48,850 nucleotides of DNA from Hyphomicrobiales bacterium (GTDB lineage: Bacteria; Pseudomonadota; Alphaproteobacteria; Rhizobiales; Beijerinckiaceae), in assembly GCA_027483945.1 (NCBI GenBank), contig JAIXTM010000020.1:1-48850 (forward strand), given 5' to 3'. Both the position numbers and the translations under genes were made by a program. Below, one piece after another: positions 1-7,209 of the stretch; position 1 is the stretch's first letter; every line of letters begins with the position of its first letter. The notes below the pieces were generated by a model. That model did no database searches. It saw only the letters and a list, made by a program, of their open reading frames with translations, and was not told where the DNA came from.

Positions 1-640
1 CTCCTCGCAATGACGGTCGAGGGTGACGCCTCGTCCTTCGAGGCCGCTTCGCGGCACCTCAGGATGAGGCTTCGATGAAGGATGAGGCTTCGGTGGGCAT
101 CTCGCCCCTAACCACGGTCCTCATGCTGAGGCGCGCGCGAAGCGAGCCTCGAAGCACGCACGAATGGCCGTGAGCGCATCCCCTCCTCCCGCGAACCGGC
201 GGGGAGGGGCCAGGGGTGGGGGGTGCCGGGCATGGAGCTCTCGTCCGAAGGACAGAACCCCGTCCCACCGCCCCTCACCCCAACCCTCTCCCCGGGGCGG
301 GGAGAGGGGGAAGAGCCGCAGCGGTCACCATCCCCTCGCCCCCAACGGGGGAGAGGGACAGGGTGAGGGGGCGCAGGGCGTGGAGCTCTCATCTGCAGGA
401 CAGAACCCCGTCCCACCGCCCCTCACCCCGGCCCTCTCCCCGCGGGCGGGGAGAGGGGGAGAGCCCGCGACGGTCACCATCCCCTCGCCCCCATCGGGGG
501 AGAGGGACAGGGTGAGGGGGCGCCGGGCGTGGAGCTCTCATCCGAAGGACGGAACCCCGTCGCAACGCCCCCCACCCTCACCCTCCCCGCCGCAAGCGGG
601 GAGAGGGGGAGAGGCCGCGACGGGCACCAGCGCCTCGCCC
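1..640. repeat. Left mosaic repeat array (inverted partner of 6284-6757)
   Basis: No gene is visible in 1-782. The stretch is made of concatenated short palindromic elements: a CCTCAGGATGAGG-type element at about 28-90, an element beginning CGGTGGGCATC at about 100, an element reading ATGGCCGTGAGCGCATCCCC around 163-185, and several CCTCTCCCC...GGGGAGAGG hairpins. Bases 1-605 reappear in the same order, inverted, at 6284-6757. For example, 391-442 is a perfect 52-base inverted match to 6445-6496. The window starts inside the array, so its outer limit is not seen. Reading frames through it have the proline/serine/arginine-rich composition of translated repeats. The last bases before the Yip1 gene (about 640-780) are GC-rich and show no further signal. 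Confidence 0.85.
234..560. repeat. Tandem units of about 149 bases
   Basis: The motif GGAGCTC starts at 234, 382 and 531, spacings of 148 and 149 bases. Each unit contains, in order, CAGAACCCCGTCCCACCGCC (first two copies), a CCTCTCCCC/GGGGAGAGG hairpin, a GGTCACCATCCCCTCGCCCCC segment, and AGGGACAGGGTGAGGGGGCGC. The third copy diverges after about 30 bases and runs into a related hairpin. The right-hand array carries only one such unit, and that unit mixes variants of the first two. Confidence 0.85.
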
Positions 641-782
641 CGTCGGCGGGAGAGGGCGGAGGCGGCGGCGAACCTCCCTCCGGGCACGGATCAAGCATTG
701 CCGCGCGTGACATCGGCCGCGCGCTGCGCGCATCATGGCCGGTGAATCGCGGCTGTGCCGCATCGCTCTCCGGGGGGAGATC

Positions 783-1367
783 ATGAGCCTCGTCACGCGG
801 GTGAAGAACCTGATCCTGTCGCCGAAAGCCGAATGGGAGGCGATCGCCGCCGAGCCCTTCGCCATGGGCGCGATCCTCCGCGGCCACGTCCTGCCGCTCG
901 CGGGGCTTTCGGTGCTCGCCGCCTTCATCGGCACCTCGCTCGTCGGCTACACCGTGCCGGGCCTGCCGACCTTCCGCATCCCCATCGGTGCCGGGCTCAT
1001 TGCCGCCGTCGCGCAGCTGATCCTGACCGTCCCGATGATCTGGCTGCTGGCGCAGGCCATCCGTGCGATGGCGCCGCATTTCGGCGGGCGGGACGATTTC
1101 CCGGCCGCGTTCAAGGTCGCGGCCTATGCCTATACGCCGGCCTGGGTGGCGGGCCTGTTCCAGGCCGTCCCGGCCCTGGCGATCCTGTCGATCCTGGGGC
1201 TGTACGGCATCTACGTGCTCCATGTCGGTTTGCCGCGCCTGATGGGCAGCCGCACCGAGAAGGGACTGGTCTATACTGCCTGCGTCGTCGCCATCGGGAT
1301 CGTGCTCGGCGTGCTGGTCGGCATGGCGGCCGCCCTGTTCATCCCGCCCAGCGCCCGGAGCTTCTGA
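783..1367 (+). CDS. Yip1 family membrane protein
   Basis: A 194-residue protein beginning MSLVTRVKNLILSPKAEWE, followed by several hydrophobic segments (about residues 35-55, 65-95, 110-150 and 165-190). The start LILSPKAEWEAIAAEP and the membrane layout resemble the bacterial Yip1-domain family, whose members are small integral membrane proteins of unknown bacterial function. I chose the ATG at 783 because a GGGGGGAGA ribosome-binding site lies just upstream and the more upstream start at 735 would add repeat-derived sequence. It lies 8 bases upstream of mmcB on the same strand and may be cotranscribed with it. Family assignment is from motif recognition only; no biochemical role is implied. 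Confidence 0.8.
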   Translation: MSLVTRVKNLILSPKAEWEAIAAEPFAMGAILRGHVLPLAGLSVLAAFIGTSLVGYTVPGLPTFRIPIGAGLIAAVAQLILTVPMIWLLAQAIRAMAPHFGGRDDFPAAFKVAAYAYTPAWVAGLFQAVPALAILSILGLYGIYVLHVGLPRLMGSRTEKGLVYTACVVAIGIVLGVLVGMAAALFIPPSARSF

Positions 1368-1375
1368 AAAAGGTC

Positions 1376-1864
1376 ATGGCCGTCATCGCCCGCCTGGACA
1401 TCGAGATCGCGCTCGCCGACGGCCGCCAGTCGCCGGCGGCGCTCGCGATCCAGCGCGGCGTGCGCCGGCTCTTCGCCGGGCTCGGCGCGTCGTCGCTGCC
1501 GGAGGTGACGCTGGCGAGCGGGCGGCGGGCGGACGTGATGGCGCTCTATCCCGATGGCGGCCTCGCCATCGTCGAGGTGAAGTCCTGCCTCGCCGATTTC
1601 CGTGCCGACCGGAAATGGGAGAGCTACCGGGATTTCTGCGACCGGCTCTATTTCGCGGTGGACGCGGACTTCCCGTGCGAGGTCCTGCCGGAGGATGTGG
1701 GCCTCATCGCCGCCGACCGGTTCGGCGCCGCCATCGTCCGCCACGCGCCGGCCCATCCGCTGGCGGGCGCGCGGCGCAAGGCGGTGACGCTGCGCTTCGC
1801 CCGGGCGGCGGCCCTGCGGCTCCACGCCCTCGCCGATCCGGACGCGGCGCTCGCGCTCGAATAA
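1376..1864 (+). CDS. mmcB: MmcB family DNA repair protein
   Basis: A 162-residue soluble protein. The core resembles a PD-(D/E)xK-type nuclease fold: LPEVTLASGRRADVMAL, then the strand IVEVKSCLADFRADRKWESY with the ExK pair. This matches the MmcB (formerly DUF1052) family of alphaproteobacteria, linked in Caulobacter to DNA-damage and mutagenesis responses. The ATG at 1376 gives the normal family length; the open frame extends upstream but overlaps the Yip1 gene. Only 8 bases separate it from the Yip1 stop. Its stop codon directly abuts the stop of the opposing metallopeptidase gene (1864/1865). Nuclease activity is inferred from the fold motifs and not established here. Confidence 0.85.
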   Translation: MAVIARLDIEIALADGRQSPAALAIQRGVRRLFAGLGASSLPEVTLASGRRADVMALYPDGGLAIVEVKSCLADFRADRKWESYRDFCDRLYFAVDADFPCEVLPEDVGLIAADRFGAAIVRHAPAHPLAGARRKAVTLRFARAAALRLHALADPDAALALE

Positions 1865-2605
1865 TCAGCCGTAGCGGTGCAGGTCCGTGCCGTGGCGCTT
1901 GAGCCAGCGCTCGGCCTCCTCGGTGCGGGGGCACAGGCGGTGGAGCAGCGCCCAGAACCGGTGGGAATGGTTCATCTCCTTCAGGTGCGCCACCTCGTGG
2001 GCCGCGAGGTAGTCCAGCACGAAGGGCGGCGCCAGGATCAGGCGCCAGGAGAACGAGAGATGGCCGCGCGACGAGCAGGAGCCCCAGCGGCTCTTGGTAT
2101 CGCGCAGGGTGATCTTGCGGGCCGGGATGCCGAGGGCCGAGGTGTGGCGGGCCACCGCCTCGTCGAGATCGCGCATCGCCTCGCGGCGCAGGAAATCGCG
2201 GATGCGGCGGGGCAGGTGCGCCTTCTGGCCCGCGACCGCCAGGATCGCCCGTCCCTCCGCGTCGGTCGTCGCCCGCGCCACGCCGGGCACGCTCGACCAG
2301 TGGACGATGCGATGGGGCACGCCGCGCAGCGGGATTTCCACATCCGGGAGGAAGGCGATCCGCTGCGGCAGGCGCGCCACCCGCGCCGCGATCCAGCCGC
2401 CATGGGAATCGGCGAAGCGGCGCGCCGCCTCCAGCGAGGCGGTCTGCGGCAGGGTGAGGACGATCTCGCCGGTGGCGTTGGAGACGCGCAGGGTGAAGCG
2501 GCGGGCCGCCGGCCTGCGCCTCACCGCGACCCGGAACGCGGCCTCCCCGTGGGACACCTCGATATGGTCGGGGTCGGGCTGGGCACGGAAGAGCGCGAAT
2601 CGCAT
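1865..2605 (-). CDS. YgjP-like M48-type zinc metallopeptidase
   Basis: A 246-residue protein of the YgjP/DUF45 (SprT-like) group. The zinc-binding helix LAAHEVAHLKEMNHSHRFW provides HExxH-type ligands with the family variant HEVAH, plus a third histidine. Just upstream of it is the diagnostic segment KSRWGSCSSRGHLSFSW. The N-terminal half is a beta-rich domain (about residues 15-120). There is no signal peptide or membrane segment, so it is probably cytosolic. The gene stands alone on the minus strand, tail-to-tail with mmcB and downstream of phaZ by 76 bases. The substrate is unknown for most of this family. Confidence 0.85.
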   Translation of the reverse strand: MRFALFRAQPDPDHIEVSHGEAAFRVAVRRRPAARRFTLRVSNATGEIVLTLPQTASLEAARRFADSHGGWIAARVARLPQRIAFLPDVEIPLRGVPHRIVHWSSVPGVARATTDAEGRAILAVAGQKAHLPRRIRDFLRREAMRDLDEAVARHTSALGIPARKITLRDTKSRWGSCSSRGHLSFSWRLILAPPFVLDYLAAHEVAHLKEMNHSHRFWALLHRLCPRTEEAERWLKRHGTDLHRYG

Positions 2606-2681
2606 GGGCGGATCATGAAAGGAGCCGGCCCCGCTTGCCAGCGGGGAGAGGCCCGGTTCTGCCGCCGCTCTGGGGCGACAA

Positions 2682-3983
2682 TCAGGCGGAGGCGCGCGCC
2701 TTGCCGACGGCGGCCTTGCCCGCCTTCCGGTTGTGATAGTCGACGCTGGCGATGAAGTCGCAGATCCGCGGCGCGATCTCGGCCCGGAAGCGCGAGCCGT
2801 TGAACACGCCGTAATGGCCGACCCTGGCCTGGAGATGGTGGGCCTTCAGCACGTCCGGGATGTTCGTGCACAGCTCATGGGCGGCATAGGTCTGCCCGAC
2901 GCCCGAGATGTCGTCCTTCTCGCCCTCGACGGTGAGGAGGCCGCAGCGGCGGATCGCGGTGAGGTCCACGGGCTCGTTCCGGTGCATCATCTCGCCCTTG
3001 GGCAAGGCGTGGCGCACGAAGACGGTATCCACGGTCTGCAGGTAGAACTCGGCGGTGAGGTCCATCACCGCCATGTACTCGTCGTAGAATTCGCGGTGCT
3101 TCTCGGCGCTGTCGCCGTCGTCCTTCACCAGGTGATTGAACATCTCCACATGCGCCATCATGTGGCGGTCGATGTTCATCGCCATGAAGCCCGAAAGCTG
3201 CAGGAAGCCGGGATAGACGTCCCGCATGAAGCCCGGCGAGGTGAAGGGCACCTTCACGATGCAGTTGCGGCGGAACCAGTCGATGCCGCGGTCATGGGCC
3301 AGCTTGTTGACCGCGGTGGGGGACCGGCGCGTGTCGATCGGCCCGCCCATCAGCGTCATGGACGCGGGCGCCAGCGGGTCGTCCATCGCCTCCATGCGCG
3401 CCACCGCCGCGATGACCGGCACGGCCGGCTGGCACACGGCGATGACATGGACGTTCGGTCCCAGCGTCCGGACCATGTCCATCACGTAGTCGATGTAATC
3501 GTTGAGGTCGAAGGACGCGACGGCGAGCGGCACCATCCGCGCGTCGATCCAGTCGGTGATGTAGACCTCGTGGGTCGGCAGGAAGGCCTCGACCGTGCCG
3601 CGCAGCAGCGTCGCATAATGGCCCGACATGGGCGCCACGATCAGCATGGTCGGCTGGACCGGCGCCTTGCCGGTGAATTCCCGCTTGAAGTGCAGCAGCT
3701 TGCAGAAGGGCCGCTCCCAGACGACCTCCTCGGTCACCCCCACCCGCTGGCCGTTGACCAGGGTCGTCGGCAGGCCGAATTCGGGCTTCGAATAGCGGCG
3801 GGTCGTGCGCTCGAAGAGTTCGCAGGCCGCGGCGACCGTCCGCCCATAGGCGGTATAGGTCAGCGGATTGGCGGGATTCTTGAAGGCGAGATGCGTGGCG
3901 TCGGACACCGCCCGGGCCGGGCCGACCACGGCGTGGGCGGCCTCGTACCAATAATATGCAAAGCCCATCCAGCCCCCGATCAT
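2682..3983 (-). CDS. phaZ: Intracellular polyhydroxyalkanoate (PHB) depolymerase
   Basis: A 433-residue alpha/beta-hydrolase without signal peptide, so intracellular. It should hydrolyse stored PHB granules. The lipase-box region reads VIAVCQPAVPV with cysteine 184 in the nucleophile position, which is the pattern of Cupriavidus-type i-PhaZ1 (cysteine 183) rather than the serine of secreted enzymes. The C-terminal catalytic histidine probably lies in VGHYGVFNGSRFR. The start at 3983 is preceded by GGAGGG at good spacing, whereas the longer frame to 4085 lacks support. It is divergent from regB; the 255-base gap contains an inverted repeat at 4118-4137 that may control it. The C-terminus ends in a short lysine/alanine-rich tail. 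Confidence 0.93.
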   Translation of the reverse strand: MIGGWMGFAYYWYEAAHAVVGPARAVSDATHLAFKNPANPLTYTAYGRTVAAACELFERTTRRYSKPEFGLPTTLVNGQRVGVTEEVVWERPFCKLLHFKREFTGKAPVQPTMLIVAPMSGHYATLLRGTVEAFLPTHEVYITDWIDARMVPLAVASFDLNDYIDYVMDMVRTLGPNVHVIAVCQPAVPVIAAVARMEAMDDPLAPASMTLMGGPIDTRRSPTAVNKLAHDRGIDWFRRNCIVKVPFTSPGFMRDVYPGFLQLSGFMAMNIDRHMMAHVEMFNHLVKDDGDSAEKHREFYDEYMAVMDLTAEFYLQTVDTVFVRHALPKGEMMHRNEPVDLTAIRRCGLLTVEGEKDDISGVGQTYAAHELCTNIPDVLKAHHLQARVGHYGVFNGSRFRAEIAPRICDFIASVDYHNRKAGKAAVGKARASA

Positions 3984-4117
3984 GGCGGCCCTCCGTTCAT
4001 GCGGGTTCCGTCCTGGAACCGCCGGCCGCCGGTGCAAGGGATTTGCATCCCTTCGCGAAGATAGCGACGCATCGATGGTCGACAATGCGCCGAAAGCCTA
4101 AGCAAACACTTTATTCT

Positions 4118-4137
4118 TTTGCGCTGCAGCACGCAAA
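4118..4137. promoter_or_regulatory. Inverted repeat between phaZ and regB; possible operator
   Basis: TTTGCG and CGCAAA are perfect inverted 6-base arms around an 8-base centre that itself contains the palindrome CTGCAG. It lies 135 bases before the phaZ start and 102 bases before the regB start, in the only AT-richer patch of this divergent gap. TGC/GCA-rich repeats are typical of PhaR-type PHB regulators, so a PhaR operator for phaZ is possible. That is inference; an FnrL or RegA site is not excluded. Confidence 0.4.
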
Positions 4138-4238
4138 TTCACGGGCAGCGCCTGTGCGTAACCGCGCGAAAAAGCGCAGCGGCATACCGGCAAGCCTTTG
4201 AAATTCGGGCACGCGCGCCCTAGGCTCATCGCCTGACC

Positions 4239-5609
4239 ATGCTCGACATCGGCGACATCGCGCTCGGCCGGAACGCCCGGCAGCTCCGGCTGGACACGCT
4301 GGTCAAGCTGCGCTGGCTGGCGGTCATCGGCCAGAGCGCGGCGGTCGCCCTCGTCCAGTTCGGCTTGGGGTTCCCCCTGCCCTTCGGCGCGTGCTTTGCC
4401 GTCATCAGCGTCTCGGCGCTGCTCAATGTCGGGCTGCGGGTCGTCTATCCGGTCAGCCACCGCCTGTCGGACCGGGCCGCGGCTTCGCTCCTGGCCTACG
4501 ACATCCTGCAGCTCGCCGTGCTGCTCTACCTGACAGGCGGGCTGCAGAACCCGTTCGCGATCCTGTTCCTGGCGCCGGTCCTGATCTCGGCGACCGCCCT
4601 GCCGCCGCAGAAGACGCTGATCCTGGGCGCCTTCGCCATCGCCTGCGCCAGCGGGCTGGCGATCTGGCACCTGCCCCTGCCCTGGATGCCGGGCGAGGAG
4701 TTCCGCCTGCCCTTCGCCTATGTCGCCGGCATCTGGATCTCGGTCCTGCTCGGGATCGCCTTCATCGCCGCCTATGCCTGGCGCGTCGCCGACGAGGCGC
4801 GGATGCTGGCCGAGGCGCTGGCGGCCACCGAACTCGTGCTGGCTCGCGAGCAGCACCTGTCCCAGCTGGACGGGCTGGCGGCCGCCGCCGCCCACGAGCT
4901 CGGCACGCCGCTCGCCACCATCGCCCTCGTTGCCAAGGAGCTGGACGGGCTCGTCCACGACGACGGGCAGGTACGCGAGGACATCGCGCTCCTGCGCGAG
5001 CAGGTCGCCCGCTGCCGGGACATCCTGGGCAAGCTCGCCTCGCTGGCCAGCGGCGATGCCGGTCCGCTCGACGTGCTCACCCTGCGCCATCTCATCGAGG
5101 AGGTGGCGGGGCCGCAGCGGCCCTTCGGCGTGCCGATCCGCATCGCGCTGGCCGGGGACGGCGAGCCGCCCTCCTGCCGGCGCAATCCGGGCGTCCTCTA
5201 CGGGCTCGCCAACCTCGTGGACAACGCGGTGGACTTCGCCCGCGAGGCGGTGACGATCGAGGCGGGCTGGGACGCGGAGACGGTGCGGCTCGCGATCCGC
5301 GACGACGGGCCCGGCTTCCAGCCGCTTGTGCTCCTGCGGCTCGGCGACCCCTACGTGACGACGCGCGGCCGCGACCGGCGCCCGGAGCAGGCGGGCGGGC
5401 TCGGGCTCGGCCTGTTCATCGCCAAGACGCTGCTGGAGCGCTCCGGCGCGTCGGTGACCTTCGCCAATGCGGCGGCGCCCGGCACCGGCGCCGTCGTGAC
5501 CGTGCGCTGGTCGCGGGAGGCCTTCGCCCGGCCGCCGGCCCTGGCCGCCGACGCGCCCGACACCACGAATTCGCGAGCGGGGGATGAATCCCGGCTCCTT
5601 GCGACCTAA
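4239..5609 (+). CDS. regB: RegB/PrrB/ActS family redox-sensing histidine kinase
   Basis: A 456-residue membrane kinase. Residues 1-195 hold about six hydrophobic segments, including LTGGLQNPFAILFLAPV, the GGxxNPF quinone-binding signature of RegB. The H-box AAAAHELGTPLATI places the phosphorylated histidine at residue 219. The redox box EQVARCRDILGKL places a cysteine at residue 259, matching Cys265 of Rhodobacter RegB. N, G1 and G2 boxes follow (NLVDNAVDFA, IRDDGPGF, GGLGLGLFIAKTL). RegB autophosphorylates when the quinone pool and cysteine are reduced and passes phosphate to RegA. The gene is 35 bases upstream of regA and divergent from phaZ. A conserved senC/prrC gene between them is absent. 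Confidence 0.95.
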   Translation: MLDIGDIALGRNARQLRLDTLVKLRWLAVIGQSAAVALVQFGLGFPLPFGACFAVISVSALLNVGLRVVYPVSHRLSDRAAASLLAYDILQLAVLLYLTGGLQNPFAILFLAPVLISATALPPQKTLILGAFAIACASGLAIWHLPLPWMPGEEFRLPFAYVAGIWISVLLGIAFIAAYAWRVADEARMLAEALAATELVLAREQHLSQLDGLAAAAAHELGTPLATIALVAKELDGLVHDDGQVREDIALLREQVARCRDILGKLASLASGDAGPLDVLTLRHLIEEVAGPQRPFGVPIRIALAGDGEPPSCRRNPGVLYGLANLVDNAVDFAREAVTIEAGWDAETVRLAIRDDGPGFQPLVLLRLGDPYVTTRGRDRRPEQAGGLGLGLFIAKTLLERSGASVTFANAAAPGTGAVVTVRWSREAFARPPALAADAPDTTNSRAGDESRLLAT

Positions 5610-5644
5610 ATGAGGTCACACATGCGACAACGGAGACGCCTGCC

Positions 5645-6235
5645 ATGATGTCCCAGCCACAAGCCGGCTCCGCGCAGCCGGCCGGTGCCGCGGACCCCGG
5701 TGCCCTGCCCGCCGACCGTTCCCTGCTGATCGTCGACGACGACAAGCCGTTCCTGACCCGCCTCGCCCGCGCCATGGAGACGCGGGGTTACGCGGTGCGC
5801 ACGGCCGACAACGTCGCGGACGGCATCGCCGCCGTGATGAGCGAGCCGCCGGCCTTCGCCGTCATCGACATGCGGCTGAACGACGGCAACGGGCTCGACG
5901 TCATCACCCGGCTCAAGGAAAGGCGCCCGGACGCCCGCGGCGTGGTCCTGACCGGCTATGGCAACATCGCCACCGCGGTCACCGCGGTGAAGCTCGGCGC
6001 CTATGATTATCTCGCCAAGCCGGCGGATGCCGACGAGATCCATGCCGCCCTGATGGCGCAGCCCGACCACCGCCCGGCCCCGCCGGACAACCCGATGTCG
6101 GCGGACCGGGTGCGCTGGGAGCATATCCAGCGGGTCTACGAGCTGTGCGGCCGCAACGTGTCGGAGACGGCGCGCCGGCTCAACATGCACCGCCGCACGC
6201 TCCAGCGCATCCTCGCCAAGCGCGCGCCTCGGTAA
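5645..6235 (+). CDS. regA: RegA/PrrA/ActR family response regulator
   Basis: A 196-residue regulator. After a variable 25-residue start it has a receiver domain with the acidic pair in LLIVDDDKPFL, the phospho-acceptor aspartate at residue 75 (VIDMRLNDGNG), the threonine/glycine switch in VVLTGYGNI and the lysine in YLAKPAD. A short linker leads to a Fis-type helix-turn-helix, GRNVSETARRLNMHRRTLQRI, nearly invariant in this family. With RegB it should control redox-responsive genes (respiration, carbon and nitrogen fixation, acid response in rhizobia). GGAGA precedes the ATG; the second ATG at 5648 is equally possible. It is followed immediately by the right-hand repeat array. Confidence 0.95.
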   Translation: MMSQPQAGSAQPAGAADPGALPADRSLLIVDDDKPFLTRLARAMETRGYAVRTADNVADGIAAVMSEPPAFAVIDMRLNDGNGLDVITRLKERRPDARGVVLTGYGNIATAVTAVKLGAYDYLAKPADADEIHAALMAQPDHRPAPPDNPMSADRVRWEHIQRVYELCGRNVSETARRLNMHRRTLQRILAKRAPR

Positions 6236-6249
6236 ATCCAGCCCCGCCC

Positions 6250-6757
6250 CGATCCCTCCCTGCAAAGGGATTCGTCCCTCCCCCCGCTTGCGGCGGGGAG
6301 GGTGAGGGTGGGGGGCGTCGCGACGGGGCGAGCCCTTTGCCGTGAGTCCCAGCTCCATGCCCTGCGCCCCCTCACCCTGTCCCTCTCCCCCGATGGGGGC
6401 GAGGGGATGGTGACCGCTGCGGCTCTTCCCCCCTCTCCCCGCCCCGGGGAGAGGGCCGGGGTGAGGGGCGGTGGGACGGGGTTCTGTCCTGCAGATCAGA
6501 GCTCCACGCCCGGCGCCCCCACCCCTGGCCCCTCCCCGCCGCTTCACGGGAGGAGGGGATGCGCTCACGGCCATTTGTGCGTGCTTCGAGGCTCGTTTCG
6601 CTCGCACCTCAGCATGAGGACCGTTGTTAAGGGCGCGATGCCCACCGAAGCCTCATCCTGAGGCGCCGCGAAGCGGCCTCGAAGCCTCATCCTGAGGTGC
6701 GAGGCGAAGCCGAGCCTCGAAGGACGAGGCGTCATCCTCGCCCGTCATTGCGAGGAG
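6250..6757. repeat. Right mosaic repeat array (inverted copy of 1-605)
   Basis: Read on the minus strand from 6757, this stretch gives the same succession of elements as 1-605. The arms share the outer CTCCTCGCAATGACGG, the CGTCCTTCGAGGC and CCTCAGGATGAGG elements, the GGTGGGCATC and GGTCCTCATGCTGAGG elements, the ATGGCCGTGAGCGCATCCCC element, one GGAGCTC unit, and the inner CACCCTCACCCTCCCCGCCG. Exact matches include 6445-6496 with 391-442 (52 bases, inverted). It carries one 149-base unit where the left array has two and a partial third. No gene is visible from 6236 to 7209. Confidence 0.85.
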
Positions 6758-6825
6758 CGAGAGCGACGAAGCAATCCACCGGCCGCAACCGCTCCTTGGA
6801 TTGCTTCGCTTACGCTCGCAATGAC
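6744..6825. repeat. Palindromic intergenic element, GTCATTGCGAG type
   Basis: Two inverted arms, GTCATTGCGAG...CGAAGCAATCCA and TGGATTGCTTCG...CTCGCAATGAC, lie head to head with about 15 bases between. This element type (GTCATTGCGAGGAGCGAAGCGACGAAGCAATCC) is widespread between genes in Rhizobiales and some other bacteria. Its outer arm overlaps the end of the right mosaic array and also appears at position 4-15 of the window. Confidence 0.85.
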
Positions 6826-6834
6826 GATCCTCAA

Positions 6835-6955
6835 TGTCATCCCCGGCGGCGCGCAGCGCCGGGAAGGGGATCCAGAAAATGCGGGGCATCGCGCGATGCC
6901 TGACGCTGCTCTGGATCCCCTTCCCCTCTGCCTTCGGCTCCGGCCGGGGATGACA
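6835..6955. repeat. Palindromic intergenic element, TGTCATCCCCGG type
   Basis: The arms TGTCATCCCCGGC...GGGGATCCAG and CTGGATCCCC...GGCCGGGGATGACA form a long inverted pair around a GC-rich centre at about 6880-6905. It sits directly beside the GTCATTGCGAG element, so two different palindromic families are stacked. From 6956 to 7020 nothing distinctive is seen apart from a short CCCTCCCCGCC segment. Confidence 0.8.
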
Positions 6956-7020
6956 CGCGTGAGTGACAAAGCTGCGCCTGATCCCTCCCCGCCAAGGGTA
7001 GGAATCGGGCTGGGCCGTCG

Positions 7021-7145
7021 TTTTGCGTGCTTCGAGGCTCGCTGACGCTCGCACCTCAGCATGAGGATCGCTGGGTTGGCACGCTGCCCACCGAAGCCTC
7101 ATCCTGAGGTGCTCGGCGCAGCCGAGCCTCGAAGGACGAGGCGTC
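7021..7145. repeat. Third partial copy of the CCTCATCCTGAGG composite element
   Basis: The order TTTTGCGTGCTTCGAGGCTCGC, CACCTCAGCATGAGGA, TGCCCACCGAAGCCTCATCC and TCGAAGGACGAGGCGTCA repeats the outer part of the right array (about 6570-6735) in the same orientation. It ends 64 bases before the MFS start, so the transporter promoter must lie in or next to it. Confidence 0.8.
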
Positions 7146-7209
7146 ACGCTCCGCCGTCCATCGAAACACGCACGGGACAAGCAGGCGGCTCCGGGTTAAG
7201 CGGGGCGTC

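Noticed and set aside
234-560. Tandem repeats considered as a CRISPR array
   Set aside because: The units are about 149 bases, nearly identical across their whole length without unique spacers, and no cas gene is present.
164-745. Open frame of 193 residues through the left repeat array (and similar ones at 108-416, 216-515, 6302-6661)
   Set aside because: Composition is Pro/Ser/Arg/Gly from translated GC-rich hairpins, several frames are open at once on both strands, and the same peptide motifs recur with the repeats.
755-1375. Upstream extension of the mmcB frame
   Set aside because: It overlaps the Yip1 coding frame over its whole length and shows no conserved sequence; the family-like start is at 1376.
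2733-4064. 443-residue open frame antisense to phaZ, rich in histidine, valine and aspartate
   Set aside because: Typical antisense composition in GC-rich DNA; phaZ on the other strand has complete family motifs.
6236-7209. Remnant insertion sequence between regA and the MFS gene
   Set aside because: No transposase fragment, no terminal inverted repeats with target-site duplication; the inverted structures are small palindromic elements known as intergenic repeats.
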